A stretch of DNA of 64,000 bases. Source: Moorena bouillonii PNG (lineage in GTDB: Bacteria > Cyanobacteriota > Cyanobacteriia > Cyanobacteriales > Coleofasciculaceae). The notes under the pieces are model-generated. The model did not search any database. It was not told the DNA's origin and worked only from the letters and a program-made list of their open reading frames with translations. How positions within the stretch are numbered: the first letter of the stretch is position 1; every line of letters starts with the position of its first letter. Below are positions 26,973 through 36,676 of this stretch, one piece after another. Location of the stretch: positions 2,192,555-2,256,554 of the forward strand of contig NZ_MKZS01000001.1 in the NCBI RefSeq assembly GCF_001942495.1, in the 5' to 3' direction. The position numbers were made by a program, and so were the translations under genes.

Positions 26973-27583
26973 GATATCCTTCCCTCAAACGCGATGCTCG
27001 GTACGAGCCGCTACGCGATTGGCCGTAGGCCACGCTACGCGAACGCATCAAGATCCCAATACAATATATAGACTTTCCCTGTTGAGTGACAAATTTTGGT
27101 TTGTCCGTTGGGTCGAACATAGTGAAACCCAACATTGGCAATGGTTTTGTTCGGTTTAGCTACCGCTCCACCGCTACCTAAGTAAAACCGTTGATTTTAG
27201 GAGTAAAGTCAGTCAATCACCTCTAGCACTAGTCCCCTGCCCCCTCAAGGATGGAGCTATACAAACTTTCGTCCGCACCTCAAGGACTCAGAGAAAATCA
27301 TTGGTGTGGTCAGCCTAAGTCTGGAAGTTTAGTTTGTGTAGTCACTACCTATCCGTTACATGCACCTATCCGTTGCCGCATTTATCCATCACCCTGTCAG
27401 CCGAAACCCTTACTTATACCGCACTTCGGAGGGATTAGTTATTTTTATACCAGATTTGTTAAGTATTGTGACCTTTCCCATGATATGATTACCTCTGGTT
27501 TGTGAAAACAAGCCAGATGACTGGACTAGCATTTGCTGCTACCGGTGAACTTGTCAGATGACCCTCTTGAGAAACCATTGACC
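26973..27583. other. Intergenic region with palindromic repeats before the atp operon
   Basis: The left part (about 26985-27050) holds a GCTACGCGATTGGCC...GGCCACGCTACGCGAACGC element. A hairpin GTTGGGT (27107-27113) / ACCCAAC (27127-27133) follows. The remainder up to atpI shows no convincing gene; an 84-codon plus-strand frame at 27251-27505 has no family character. The atp promoter should be in the last 250 bp. Confidence 0.6.
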
Positions 27584-27988
27584 ATGGAGGAAAACACGCA
27601 AACAAGTTACTTGTCCCCTTCAACGAGTTCGTCAATGGAGGAGTATTACCAACTCAAACAAACTCTGTTGTTGGTCACCCTAGTCGCGACAGGGATTATT
27701 TTCATCTGTGTGTGGCTGGTTTACTCCCTCAACATTGCCTTGAATTATTTGATTGGGGCGTGTACTGGTATGGTTTACTTGAGAATGTTGGCTAAAGACG
27801 TAGAGCGGCTAAGCCAACAAAATAGGCGTCCGAGCACGGCTCGGTTTGCGGTTTTTATTGGGATAATTGTAGTAGCCAGTCAATGGCAAAAATTACAAAT
27901 ACTTCCTATATTTTTAGGGTTTCTGACGTACAAAGCCGCAATTATCGTCTATATCCTGCAAAGCCTAGTAAATCCTACCTCTAAGTAA
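27584..27988 (+). CDS. atpI: ATP synthase protein I
   Basis: AtpI is a small membrane protein encoded at the head of many atp operons that helps assemble or stabilise the c ring. The 134-residue product has four hydrophobic segments ([56 protein letters not shown] and [18 protein letters not shown]). The KDVERLSQ segment between helices 2 and 3 is typical. I chose ATG 27584; a TTG at 27533 would add 17 residues and an ATG at 27635 would remove 17. It is the first gene of the atp set, with atpB 76 bp downstream. Confidence 0.88.
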   Translation: MEENTQTSYLSPSTSSSMEEYYQLKQTLLLVTLVATGIIFICVWLVYSLNIALNYLIGACTGMVYLRMLAKDVERLSQQNRRPSTARFAVFIGIIVVASQWQKLQILPIFLGFLTYKAAIIVYILQSLVNPTSK

Positions 27989-28064
27989 GATTTATTTAAG
28001 TCGGATTTATTGGTAGGATAAACAGACGTTTCACCCTTGACAGAAATCTGGGTAAATCTCCAGA

Positions 28065-28814
28065 ATGGAAATGATAAATGCTTTAAACGTTCTGAATTCT
28101 TTACCCCTTGCTTCCTTAGAAGTTGGTGAACACTTTTATTGGCGGATTGGCAATTTAACATTACACGGTCAGGTTTTTCTCACCTCCTGGGTAGTGATTG
28201 CTATTCTGGTAGTAGCTTCCCTTGCGGCAACTCGAAATGTCCAAATGGTTCCTGGCGGTATCCAAAATTTGATGGAGTACGCCCTAGAATTTTTGAGGGA
28301 TTTAGCGAAAAACCAGCTGGGGGAAAAAGAATATCGCCCTTGGGTACCTTTTATCGGTACACTGTTTTTGTTTATCTTCGTGTCAAACTGGTCAGGAGCC
28401 CTAATTCCTTGGGGAATTATCGAGCTCCCATCCGGTGAGCTGGCGGCTCCTACCAATGACATCAATACCACCGTTGCTTTAGCCTTACTAACATCCTTGG
28501 CGTATTTTTACGCTGGTTTGAGCAAGAAGGGTTTAGGTTACTTCGCTGGCTATATTCAGCCAATACCAATCCTCTTGCCGATCAAGATTTTAGAAGACTT
28601 CACCAAGCCCCTCTCCCTAAGCTTCCGTTTATTTGGCAATATTCTGGCAGATGAATTGGTAGTAGCCGTGTTGGTGCTGCTAGTGCCTCTGTTTATCCCG
28701 TTGCCAATTATGGCGCTAGGTCTATTTACCAGTGCAATTCAAGCCCTGGTATTCGCTACCTTGGCAGCTGCCTACATTCACGAGGCAATAGAAGTCGAAG
28801 GCGAAGAACATTAA
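28065..28814 (+). CDS. atpB: ATP synthase F0 subunit a
   Basis: Subunit a forms the two proton half-channels beside the c ring. The 249-residue protein has five to six membrane helices and the essential arginine in [15 protein letters not shown] (Arg188). The preceding [20 protein letters not shown] and the following [21 protein letters not shown] are family signatures. The C-terminus is acidic ([10 protein letters not shown]), as in cyanobacteria. It is sometimes called atpI in plastid naming. The gene lies in the order I-a-c-b'-b-delta-alpha-gamma, the cyanobacterial atp1 arrangement. Confidence 0.98.
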   Translation: MEMINALNVLNSLPLASLEVGEHFYWRIGNLTLHGQVFLTSWVVIAILVVASLAATRNVQMVPGGIQNLMEYALEFLRDLAKNQLGEKEYRPWVPFIGTLFLFIFVSNWSGALIPWGIIELPSGELAAPTNDINTTVALALLTSLAYFYAGLSKKGLGYFAGYIQPIPILLPIKILEDFTKPLSLSFRLFGNILADELVVAVLVLLVPLFIPLPIMALGLFTSAIQALVFATLAAAYIHEAIEVEGEEH

Positions 28815-28925
28815 GGGATAACCTTATGATGGGAATGGCACGGTAGCCTTAAATTAGGAATAGTTGGAATTGATCACTCCTTCGGAGTTTCCTTCTGACT
28901 AGTAGCTCTGTATTTTGTTCTTTAA

Positions 28926-29192
<267 letters not shown>

Positions 29193-29205
29193 AACCTGAT
29201 ACTTG

Positions 29206-29237
29206 ATGTAGAGACGTTGCAGGCAACGTCTCTACAT
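29206..29237. repeat. Perfect 15-bp-stem hairpin between atpE and atpF2
   Basis: ATGTAGAGACGTTGC and GCAACGTCTCTACAT are perfect complements around a 2-nt loop. GTAGAGACGTTGC-type repeats are common in cyanobacterial intergenic DNA. Here it lies 14 bp after the atpE stop, inside the operon, without a T-tract, so it could act as an mRNA-processing or stabilising stem. Confidence 0.85.
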
Positions 29238-29293
29238 GGTAGGTCTGATACGGTGAATTGTTCGGTTTGATTCCGATTTGGGATTTGTAAAAA

Positions 29294-29725
29294 ATGTTTG
29301 ATTTTGATGCTACTCTGCCTCTGATGGCATTGCAGTTTCTGGTTTTGACAGTTGTATTAAATACCATATTCTATAAGCCACTGACAAAAACCCTCGATGA
29401 GCGTGACGAATACATCCGGAATCAGGAATCTGATGCCAAAGAACGCTTGTCTAAAGCCGAAAAAATGGCTAAAGAGTATGAAGAACAGTTGGGTCAAGCC
29501 CGGAAGCAGTCTCAAGCTGTGATCGCTGCTGCTCAAGAAGATGCCAGAAAAATGGCAGCTCAAGCGGTCGCTGAAGCCCAACAAGAAGCTCAGGCTGAAC
29601 GAGCAAAAGCTCAAGAAGAAATTGATCAACAGAAACAGCAAGCAATGGCTTCCCTCGAACAACAGGTGGATGATCTATCTCGCCAAATCTTAGAAAAATT
29701 GTTAGGGCCAGCGTTAGTAAGATAA
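29294..29725 (+). CDS. atpF2: ATP synthase F0 subunit b'
   Basis: Phototrophs have two different b-type stator subunits. This 143-residue protein has one N-terminal membrane helix ([23 protein letters not shown]) and a long charged coiled coil ([21 protein letters not shown] onward), ending [11 protein letters not shown]. Together with subunit b it forms the peripheral stalk. In cyanobacterial naming it is often called atpG. ATG 29294 is clear. The 205-bp gap to atpF is unusually long for this operon and contains ATAATTGTCTTGAG-type repeats (about 29815-29870). Confidence 0.96.
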   Translation: MFDFDATLPLMALQFLVLTVVLNTIFYKPLTKTLDERDEYIRNQESDAKERLSKAEKMAKEYEEQLGQARKQSQAVIAAAQEDARKMAAQAVAEAQQEAQAERAKAQEEIDQQKQQAMASLEQQVDDLSRQILEKLLGPALVR

Positions 29726-29930
29726 ATGGTGGCGTCTTGACCGCCTGACCCATATATTTACTAAAACTCCTAAGAGATTGGCGATGTGGGAGTACTGTCA
29801 AACTATTTCAAACTATTAATTATCTTGAGATAATTGTCTTAAAATAATTGTCTTGAGATAATTATCTTGAGAGTAGGTGGACAGGTCATAGCTTAGCAAG
29901 ATTATGCGTTCAAAACAATTGTAAACGGAT

Positions 29931-30467
29931 ATGATGGGGAATTTAGTATTATTGGCAACAGAAGCTCATGGAGAAGGTGGTTTTGGATTAAACTTTAATA
30001 TTCTTGAAACCAACCTAATCAACCTGAGTATTTTGTTGGGAGTACTCTACTACTTCGGAAGCAAATTAGTGGGAAACATTTTGAGTGAGCGACGCTCAAA
30101 AATTGAACAGGCCATTAAAGAAGTAGAAGCTCGTCAAAGACAAGGAGCTGAAGCCTTAGCAGATCAACAGCAGAAGTTAGCTCAAGCCCAAGTCGAGGCA
30201 GAAAACATTCGTGCTGCAGCAGAAGTTAATGCTAAAGCAGCTAAAGAGGCAATTTTGGCCGCTTCGGCTCAAGAGATTGAACGGATGAAAGAATCAGCAG
30301 TTCAGGATTTGAACTCGGAGAGGGAACGAGCCATGGCCGAACTACGCCAGCGAGTTGCTACTATGGCAATGGCTAAGGTTGATTCCCAACTAAGAGAGAC
30401 ATTAGATAACTCCGCTCAACAACAATTAATTGACCGCAACATCGCTCTGTTGGGAGGTGGCTCATGA
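29931..30467 (+). CDS. atpF: ATP synthase F0 subunit b
   Basis: The 178-residue protein has a short N-terminal segment, one membrane helix (FNILETNLINLSILLGVLYYFGSKLVG) and a long amphipathic helix (LSERRSKIEQAIKEVEARQR onward). It pairs with b' as the peripheral stalk that holds F1 to subunit a. It ends in GGGS, and its stop overlaps the atpH start (ATGA at 30464-30467), so the two are translationally coupled. ATG 29931 and ATG 29934 are adjacent; the first is used here. Confidence 0.97.
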   Translation: MMGNLVLLATEAHGEGGFGLNFNILETNLINLSILLGVLYYFGSKLVGNILSERRSKIEQAIKEVEARQRQGAEALADQQQKLAQAQVEAENIRAAAEVNAKAAKEAILAASAQEIERMKESAVQDLNSERERAMAELRQRVATMAMAKVDSQLRETLDNSAQQQLIDRNIALLGGGS

Positions 30468-31018
30468 AAGGTGGTTTTTTGAGTGGCCAAGTACTCGAAC
30501 CTTATGCAGAAGCGTTGCTCGATTTGGCTAAGTCCGATAACGAACTCAAAGGCAAACTGAGTGAGGATGTAGATACTCTGCTGAGTCTTTTGAAAGAATC
30601 GCCACAATTGCAGGAGTTTTTAGGCTCTCCTGTGGTTAGAGCTGAGGATAAAATCGGGGTGTTGCAACAAATTGCTGGGGACCAACTTCACCCCTACACC
30701 ATGAATTTTTTAAGGATTCTAGTAGACCGTGGGCGCATTGCGTTTTTGGAAGGCATTTGCCTGAAGTACCAAGAACTTCTCAGGGAGTTAGATCAAACTG
30801 TTTTGGCTGAGGTCAGTTCAGCAATAGAACTTTCTGAAGCTCAGCAAGAATCAGTTCGTGAGAAAGTTAAGTCCCTCACGGGAGCCAATCAGGTAGAACT
30901 GGATACAAAAATTGACCCGGATGTAATTGGTGGTGTGATCATTAAAGTCGGGTCTCAGATATTTGATGCCAGTCTAAAAGGACAACTCCGTCGCATCGGT
31001 ATGGCTCTGACGAGTTGA
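30464..31018 (+). CDS. atpH: ATP synthase F1 subunit delta
   Basis: Delta caps the peripheral stalk on top of the alpha3beta3 head (equivalent to mitochondrial OSCP). The 184-residue protein has the family's N-terminal helical domain (VLEPYAEALLDLAKSDN) and the C-terminal DPDVIGGVIIKVGSQIFDASLKGQLRRI motif. It overlaps atpF by four bases. In some cyanobacterial naming it is atpD. The following 194-bp gap to atpA carries repeats. Confidence 0.97.
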   Translation: MKGGFLSGQVLEPYAEALLDLAKSDNELKGKLSEDVDTLLSLLKESPQLQEFLGSPVVRAEDKIGVLQQIAGDQLHPYTMNFLRILVDRGRIAFLEGICLKYQELLRELDQTVLAEVSSAIELSEAQQESVREKVKSLTGANQVELDTKIDPDVIGGVIIKVGSQIFDASLKGQLRRIGMALTS

Positions 31019-31212
31019 AGTACGTCACGTTGGTTGTTCGCCCCGTAGTCGGTGTAGGGTAAGTTAGTTGGTTCTCTGAGGCTTACCTTTTAGGGTAGGT
31101 TAGTTGGTTAAAGATTAACCCCTTGGGACATAACCTTGAACAGTCAACAGTCAACAGTCAACAGTTAATAGTTAACAGTAAACAATTAGTTAGTTAACGA
31201 TAAAAACACATC
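31019..31212. repeat. Repeat element in the atpH-atpA gap
   Basis: The gap contains GGTTGTTCGCC followed by GGTGTAGGGTAAG and GGTTAGTTGG direct repeats (about 31029-31110), then CAGTCAA heptamers (about 31138-31165). The core resembles the elements near 6700 and 32840. It sits inside a transcribed operon. Confidence 0.75.
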
Positions 31213-32730
31213 ATGATTAGCATTAGACCAGACGAAATTAGCAGCATTATTCGGCAGCAAATTCAAGGATATAACCAAGGTTTTGCCGTTTCCAACGTTG
31301 GAACGGTTTTGCAAGTTGGTGATGGTATTGCCCGGATTTATGGCTTGGAAAAGTGCATGGCTGGGGAACTGCTGGAGTTTGAAGATGGCACCGTTGGCAT
31401 TGCCCAGAACTTAGAACAGGACAATGTGGGTGCAGTGCTGATGGGGGATGGTTTAAATATCCAGGAAGGTAGCTCGGTTACTGCTACTGGTAAAATTGCT
31501 CAGGTACCCGTCGGAGAGGCACTGATTGGTCGGGTAGTTGATGGCTTGGGTCGTCCCATTGATGGTAAGGGGGACATTCAAAGCACTGAATCCCGTCTGG
31601 TGGAATCCATGGCCCCAGGGATTATTGCGCGGCGTTCAGTTTGTGAACCCATGCAAACGGGAATCACCGCTATTGACGCTATGATTCCCGTTGGACGCGG
31701 TCAGCGGGAGTTGATTATCGGTGACCGACAAACCGGGAAAACTGCTATTGCTGTAGACACAATCATCAACCAGAAACAGGAAGATGTAATTTGTGTCTAT
31801 GTTGCTATTGGTCAGAAGGCATCTACGGTAGCCCAAGTGGTGAATACCCTCCAGGAAAAAGGAGCATTAGACTACACTGTGATCGTGGCAGCGAACGCCA
31901 ATGACCCAGCTACTCTACAGTTCTTGGCTCCCTACACTGGTGCCTCGATTGCCGAGTACTTTATGTACAACGGTAAGGCAACCCTAGTGATTTATGATGA
32001 CTTGTCTAAGCAAGCTCAAGCCTATCGCCAGATGTCCCTACTGCTGCGCCGTCCACCAGGACGGGAAGCTTATCCAGGAGATGTGTTCTACGTCCACTCC
32101 CGGTTGTTGGAACGGGCAGCTAAACTGAATGATGAACTGGGTGGTGGTAGTATGACTGCACTGCCTATTATTGAAACTCAGGCTGGTGACGTATCAGCTT
32201 ACATCCCGACTAATGTAATTTCTATTACCGATGGTCAAATCTTCCTCTCCTCTGACCTATTCAACTCTGGTGTCAGACCAGCGATTAACCCTGGTATCTC
32301 AGTGTCACGGGTAGGTTCTGCTGCCCAAACCAAGGCAATGAAGAAAGTGGCTGGTAAGTTGAAGCTAGAACTAGCCCAGTTTGACGACTTGCAAGCTTTT
32401 GCTCAGTTTGCCTCCGACTTGGATGCCGCTACCCAAGCTCAGTTGGCTCGGGGTCAGCGTTTACGGGAAGTGTTGAAGCAACCTCAGAATTCCCCCCTAG
32501 CTGTGTTTGAGCAAGTGGCAATCGTTTACGCTGGACTCAATGGCTATCTAGATGATGTGCCTACTGATAAGGTGACAACTTTTACTCAGGGACTGCGGGA
32601 GTACTTGAAAACCAGCAAGCCAGAGTACGTTGAGATCATCAAAAAGGAGAAGAAGCTCACTGATGAAGCCGAAAGCATTCTAAAGGAAGCGATCGCAGAA
32701 TACAAACAGACCTTCCTAGTCTCCGCTTAA
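31213..32730 (+). CDS. atpA: ATP synthase F1 subunit alpha
   Basis: The 505-residue protein is the non-catalytic nucleotide-binding subunit of F1. Walker A GDRQTGKT is at residues 170-177. The alpha signature [17 protein letters not shown], the LEQDNVGAV beta-barrel segment and the C-terminal EYKQTF are as expected. ATG 31213 gives [17 protein letters not shown], the standard start. The beta and epsilon genes are not downstream, in keeping with the separate atp2 operon usual in cyanobacteria. Confidence 0.99.
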   Translation: MISIRPDEISSIIRQQIQGYNQGFAVSNVGTVLQVGDGIARIYGLEKCMAGELLEFEDGTVGIAQNLEQDNVGAVLMGDGLNIQEGSSVTATGKIAQVPVGEALIGRVVDGLGRPIDGKGDIQSTESRLVESMAPGIIARRSVCEPMQTGITAIDAMIPVGRGQRELIIGDRQTGKTAIAVDTIINQKQEDVICVYVAIGQKASTVAQVVNTLQEKGALDYTVIVAANANDPATLQFLAPYTGASIAEYFMYNGKATLVIYDDLSKQAQAYRQMSLLLRRPPGREAYPGDVFYVHSRLLERAAKLNDELGGGSMTALPIIETQAGDVSAYIPTNVISITDGQIFLSSDLFNSGVRPAINPGISVSRVGSAAQTKAMKKVAGKLKLELAQFDDLQAFAQFASDLDAATQAQLARGQRLREVLKQPQNSPLAVFEQVAIVYAGLNGYLDDVPTDKVTTFTQGLREYLKTSKPEYVEIIKKEKKLTDEAESILKEAIAEYKQTFLVSA

Positions 32731-32966
32731 CAGGTTAAAGATTAGTTTCGGTTGCAGGTTAGTTTCCGTTGCAGGTTGCAGGTTAGTTTCCGTTGCAGGT
32801 TAGTAGGTTGCAGGTTCTCTAAAACACAGTCAACCTAGCCTACACCGAACGCCAAAGGCGAACAACCAGACAACCTTCAACCCGAGACAACCTTCAACCC
32901 GAGACAACCTTCAACCAGACAACCTTCAACCCGAGACAACCTTCATCCTTCATCCTTGAACAGATT
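32731..32966. repeat. Repeat element in the atpA-atpG gap
   Basis: The left half has GTTGCAGGTTAGTTTCC units (about 32750-32815). The centre has CCTACACCGAACGCCAAAGG followed by CGAACAACC. The right half has ACAACCTTCAACCCGAG units (about 32872-32945). The two halves are in opposite senses, giving an inverted-repeat element with short tandem arms, like those near 6600, 24250 and 31080. Confidence 0.85.
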
Positions 32967-33917
32967 ATGCCTAATCTAAAAGATATTCGCGATCGCATTA
33001 AGTCAGTCAAAAATACCCGAAAAATCACCGAAGCGATGCGCCTTGTGGCTGCGGCTAAGGTACGTCGTGCTCAACAACAGGTAACTGCCACCCGTCCCTT
33101 TGCTGACCGCTTAACACAAGTTCTCTACGGTTTGCAAAACCGGATGCAGTTTGAAGATGCCAATCTCCCCCTACTAAAAGAACGGGAAATCAAGAATGTA
33201 GGCTTGCTCGTCGTTTCAGGGGATAGAGGACTATGTGGCGGTTACAATACTAACGTTATCAAGCGTGCAGAAAACCGTGCAAAGGAACTACAGGAAAAAG
33301 GGGTTGGCTACAAATACGTGCTAGTTGGACGCAAAGCTATTCAGTACTTCGAACGCCGCGACCAGCCAATTGATGCCAAGTACACCGGTTTAGAACAGAT
33401 TCCCACCGCATCAGAAGCATCTATGATTGCTGACCAACTCCTCTCCCTGTTTCTGTCTGAAACCGTAGACCGGGTGGAGTTGATATACACCAAATTCGTC
33501 TCATTGATTAGTTCTAGACCTGCGGTTCAAACTCTGCTACCCCTAACAGCTAAGGGACTAGAATCACAGGATGATGAAATCTTCAGATTAACAACTAAAG
33601 GTGGTGAGTTCAAGGTAGAGCGGGAGTTAGTCACAAGGACAACTACCGAGACTTTCCCCCGTGACATGATCTTTGAACAAGACCCCGTCCAAATCCTGGA
33701 TGCCCTGTTGCCTTTATATCTAAACAACCAGTTACTACGGGCATTACAAGAGTCAGCAGCTAGTGAACTGGCTTGTCGGATGACAGCAATGAGTAATGCT
33801 AGTGATAATGCATCGGAACTGACTGGTAAACTAACCCTAACCTACAACAAGGCACGGCAAGCCGCAATTACCCAGGAAATTCTGGAAGTTGTGGGTGGTG
33901 CTGAAGCACTCGGTTAA
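32967..33917 (+). CDS. atpG: ATP synthase F1 subunit gamma
   Basis: The gamma subunit is the central rotor shaft. The 316-residue protein has [20 protein letters not shown] at the N-terminus, [16 protein letters not shown], and the C-terminal helix [34 protein letters not shown]. It is about 30 residues longer than the E. coli subunit, with the phototroph-type insertion around residues 195-235; the cysteine pair that makes chloroplast gamma redox-regulated is absent, as in other cyanobacteria. It is the last gene of the operon and is followed by a terminator. Confidence 0.98.
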   Translation: MPNLKDIRDRIKSVKNTRKITEAMRLVAAAKVRRAQQQVTATRPFADRLTQVLYGLQNRMQFEDANLPLLKEREIKNVGLLVVSGDRGLCGGYNTNVIKRAENRAKELQEKGVGYKYVLVGRKAIQYFERRDQPIDAKYTGLEQIPTASEASMIADQLLSLFLSETVDRVELIYTKFVSLISSRPAVQTLLPLTAKGLESQDDEIFRLTTKGGEFKVERELVTRTTTETFPRDMIFEQDPVQILDALLPLYLNNQLLRALQESAASELACRMTAMSNASDNASELTGKLTLTYNKARQAAITQEILEVVGGAEALG

Positions 33918-33962
33918 TTTCATTTTATTTAATTTTTTTTATCATCAGCTGCAAAGATTACC

Positions 33963-33991
33963 TGCGTCTGGAATTAACCAGGCGCATTTTT
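33963..33991 (+). terminator. Rho-independent terminator of the atp operon
   Basis: TGCGTCTGG and CCAGGCGCA pair (with one G-U) around an AATTAA loop and are followed by TTTTTAC. It lies 46 bp after the gamma stop codon. The stem bases GCGTCTG/CAGGCGC and the CATTTTT tail are shared with the terminators of the RTX genes further right. Confidence 0.88.
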
Positions 33992-33997
33992 ACTTTT

Positions 33998-34240
33998 TGC
34001 GAATTGTAAGCATTCAGCTAAAGGCCTTTGGCCACGCTACGCGAACAGCCGTCAGCCGTCAGCTTATTTTATTCAAAAGCACCATTAGTAGCCTAAGCTA
34101 TGGGCATAAACTGTTCGCTTAGCGTGGCCACAGACCTTTAGCATCTCAAGTAGCGTGCGCGTAGCGCATTAGCTGTTCGCGTAGCGTGTGCGTAGCACAT
34201 AAGCTGATAACTGATAGCTGACGGCTGAATGCTTACAGGA
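33998..34240. repeat. Composite palindromic repeat element after the atp operon
   Basis: GTAAGCATTCAGCT (from 34007) and its counterpart AGCTGACGGCTGAATGCTTA (to 34236) enclose several GGCCACGCTACGCGAAC / GTTCGCGTAGCGTG copies and CCGTCAG heptamers. The whole block is an imperfect inverted repeat of about 230 bp like the one at the window's left end. No gene is seen between the terminator and 34283. Confidence 0.8.
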
Positions 34241-34282
34241 TGATAGGGAAGAGCGGGTTAGCTCATAAAACAAGTGTAGGTC

Positions 34283-35434
34283 ATGAAACAATTATGGAAT
34301 CGGCAGCCGATTGAGATTAGGTACACAATATTGGCTGCTGTTTTAGTATTAGTTATAGTAAGTTTCTTTTATTTTGTAAAATTTGAAGGGAACATTACTG
34401 GCTTTTTCAGAATTGGATCACTATTCCCTATTTCTCCTTATCTCAATAGTGATCAAGTATTGATTTATCAGGGAGAGCAGGGATATGATGGTCAACAGTT
34501 TCTCACTATTGCCCTCGATCCATGGTTAGAAAACTCAGGAACAATAGAAGCCATTACTCCTCCGCAATATCGCTACAGAAGAATTCTGTATCCACTGCTA
34601 GGTTATCTATTAGGTTTTGGGAATCCCCAGCTAATTCCCTACGCAATGGTTGGGATTAACTGTCTAGCTATTATTCTCATAGTATTTGTGAGTAGTTTAT
34701 ATTTCAAACGATATAGTGGTAGAACTTGGCACTCACTCCTGGTTCTTTCTATACCAGGAGTTTGGATGGTTTTATCCCTTTCAACAGCTGATTTAATTAG
34801 TAGCTTGCTGCTCGTAACAGCTATCTATTTTTATCGCAATGAAAAACCGATTTACACAGCAATAGCCATCGCAGCTGCTTGTCTGACACGGGAGACAATG
34901 CTATTAATGTGGTTGGCAATTTTATTAACTAGTATATGGGAGCGCAAAGGTCGGCAGCTGCAACATCTATTATGGGCTTGGATACCAGTAGCTGGGTGGG
35001 CTATCTATGTTTTCTATCGTCTAGAAGTTCAAGAGAATCTAGAAGGTAGTGAAAATTTTGGCTACCCCCTATTTGGCATAGGTCAAAAGCTGATTAATAG
35101 TCTCACAGGAGGACTAGGGGGAAAAAACCTGTTTGAAGCTTATTCGTTTGCCTTATTAATAGCAGCTTTTTTAGTTACTATACTGCTAGCCAGTCAATCC
35201 CTACGAGAAAACAAAGTTATCCTAATCAGTGCCATTATTTATGCTGTGCTATTTTCAATGACTAGCATGACTATCTTGGGTTATTATTTAGATTATTCTC
35301 GTGTATACCTAGATATCTATTTCTTACTATTACTAAGTACCAGTTACTCAAAACGCTATTTAAGCTATTTAAAAAATATCGTCATGGCTGGTGCCAGCTT
35401 GGCAAGCATCACCTATTTACTTGCCCATTCATGA
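34283..35434 (+). CDS. Polytopic membrane protein, GT-C-like (YDGQ-type surface glycopolymer family)
   Basis: The 383-residue product has about ten hydrophobic helices. The first large periplasmic loop carries GEQGYDGQQFLTIALDPWLE and YRYRRILYPLLGYLLG, which resemble a family of GT-C-like proteins linked to surface glycopolymer formation. The role is inferred from these motifs only. ATG 34283 is clear. The last codons and the following 40 bp are repeated imperfectly at 36958-37016, beyond the xisHI pair. Confidence 0.65.
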   Translation: MKQLWNRQPIEIRYTILAAVLVLVIVSFFYFVKFEGNITGFFRIGSLFPISPYLNSDQVLIYQGEQGYDGQQFLTIALDPWLENSGTIEAITPPQYRYRRILYPLLGYLLGFGNPQLIPYAMVGINCLAIILIVFVSSLYFKRYSGRTWHSLLVLSIPGVWMVLSLSTADLISSLLLVTAIYFYRNEKPIYTAIAIAAACLTRETMLLMWLAILLTSIWERKGRQLQHLLWAWIPVAGWAIYVFYRLEVQENLEGSENFGYPLFGIGQKLINSLTGGLGGKNLFEAYSFALLIAAFLVTILLASQSLRENKVILISAIIYAVLFSMTSMTILGYYLDYSRVYLDIYFLLLLSTSYSKRYLSYLKNIVMAGASLASITYLLAHS

Positions 35435-35473
35435 AACACCGGAAATGGAAAATAAAGATTCGGTAAAAATTTG
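35412..35473. repeat. Left copy of an imperfect direct repeat flanking xisHI
   Basis: CCTATTTACTTGCCCATTCA and the next five bases are identical in both copies. After that the two diverge slightly but share ACCGGAAA and AGATTCGGTAAAA. This copy contains the last codons and stop of the preceding membrane-protein gene. Confidence 0.85.
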
Positions 35474-35927
35474 ATTTAGCGTTTGTATTTGAGATGTAAA
35501 ATTTACAGCGGTTTGCAATTCAGTTAGGGACAAAGTTCCTAGGTTTTTAGGGAGCAGGGAGCAGGGAGCAGGGAGCAGGGAGCAGGAAAGAGGGAAGAAG
35601 GAAGAGGGAAAACAATCCTGTGTACCTGATAGTTATGCAAACCGCCGTAACACGATAAATAAAGATATAATATCAGGTGTACTTTGGGGGAAAAAGCGAC
35701 ATCATGAATAATATCAAGTCAGGTTAAATACCCTCAGCCCTGGTGCTAATGGTTTAGTAAATAGGAGCACTTCTGAAAATAAGCTTGATATTCATCATAG
35801 CATCTATGAATAATCTTGTTGACCCTTGGATAATCACTTTTTGCTAACTTAAGAATACCCGAATCATAACGGTAATGGTCAGAGTCAATTAAGATCAAAA
35901 AATTAATTAATTATTAAATTAATAACC
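35474..35927. other. Intergenic region with GGGAGCA heptamers
   Basis: A GGGAGCA array (about 35549-35585) is followed by purine-rich GGAAGA repeats (to about 35610). The rest up to xisH is AT-rich and shows no gene. GCGGTTTGCA (35510) and TGCAAACCGC (35636-35645) are inverted copies that enclose the array. Confidence 0.65.
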
Positions 35928-36347
35928 ATGCCAGTTCGTGACTACTATCATGATAGTGTACGCAATGCCCTTCAAAAAGACGGTTGGACAATCACCCACG
36001 ATCCCTATCGTTTAAAACTCACTAGAAAAAAGAATTTATATATTGACTTAGGGGCAGAACGACTCATTGCGGCGGAAAAAGGTGTCCAGAAAATTGCTGT
36101 TGAAATCAAAAGTTTCCGCAGTGCATCAGAAATGAAAGATTTAGAGGAAGCAGTGGGTCAATTTGTTTTGTATGAACACCTACTGGTACGCTACGAACCC
36201 GAAAGAAAACTCTATTTAGCTGTTCCAGAAGATGTGATATCATCAGTGTTTGAAGAAGAAGCAGGACAAGTTTTAATCGAAGATAAAATCATTCGCATTT
36301 TTACCTTTGACGTCAATCAAGAGGAGCTTATTACATGGATACCTTAA
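35928..36347 (+). CDS. xisH: XisH family protein (second copy)
   Basis: The 139-residue product parallels the one at 13357-13776: VRDYYHDSVRNALQKDGWTIT, then LYIDLGAERLIAAEKGVQKIAVEIKSF and LEEAVGQFVLYEHLL. The nuclease-like core residues are Asp40 and Glu59-x-Lys61. The two XisH proteins are clearly diverged, so this pair is not a recent duplicate. It overlaps the xisI start by 13 bp, as in the first pair. Imperfect direct repeats flank the pair. Confidence 0.9.
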   Translation: MPVRDYYHDSVRNALQKDGWTITHDPYRLKLTRKKNLYIDLGAERLIAAEKGVQKIAVEIKSFRSASEMKDLEEAVGQFVLYEHLLVRYEPERKLYLAVPEDVISSVFEEEAGQVLIEDKIIRIFTFDVNQEELITWIP

Positions 36348-36676
36348 ACAAAACTAATCTAAAACAAGCCATTATCAAAGTCTTACAAGACTACGTTGAA
36401 TTTTTAGGAAATGACCCCGAAAGCGACCTTCAATTAATCATTGACGAAAATAAAGATCACTATCTCCTCATGGAAATAGGTTGGCACAAAAATCAAAGAA
36501 TTTACGGCAGTTTGATTCACATTGATATCATTAACGAAAAAATTTGGCTTCAACAAGACGGCACAGAAGAAGGAGTCGCCAACGAACTGGTAAAACTAGG
36601 CATTTCACCTCAACAAATTGTCCTTGCCTTTAAAACCTTAGAACGCCGTAAAATAACTGACTTTGCCGTTTCCTAA
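36335..36676 (+). CDS. xisI: XisI family protein (second copy)
   Basis: The 113-residue product has the XisI core: LKQAIIKVLQDYVEFLG, then HYLLMEIGWHKNQRIYGSLIHIDIINEKIWLQQDGTEEGVANELV and IVLAFKTLERRK. Its natural-looking C-terminus (ITDFAVS) contrasts with the repeat-altered end of the copy at 13034. Partner of the overlapping xisH. Its role outside fdxN-type excision is unknown. Confidence 0.9.
   Translation: MDTLNKTNLKQAIIKVLQDYVEFLGNDPESDLQLIIDENKDHYLLMEIGWHKNQRIYGSLIHIDIINEKIWLQQDGTEEGVANELVKLGISPQQIVLAFKTLERRKITDFAVS

Noticed and set aside
27251-27505. 84-codon plus-strand open frame before atpI
   Set aside because: No family character, Pro/Cys-rich odd composition, and sits where the atp promoter is expected.
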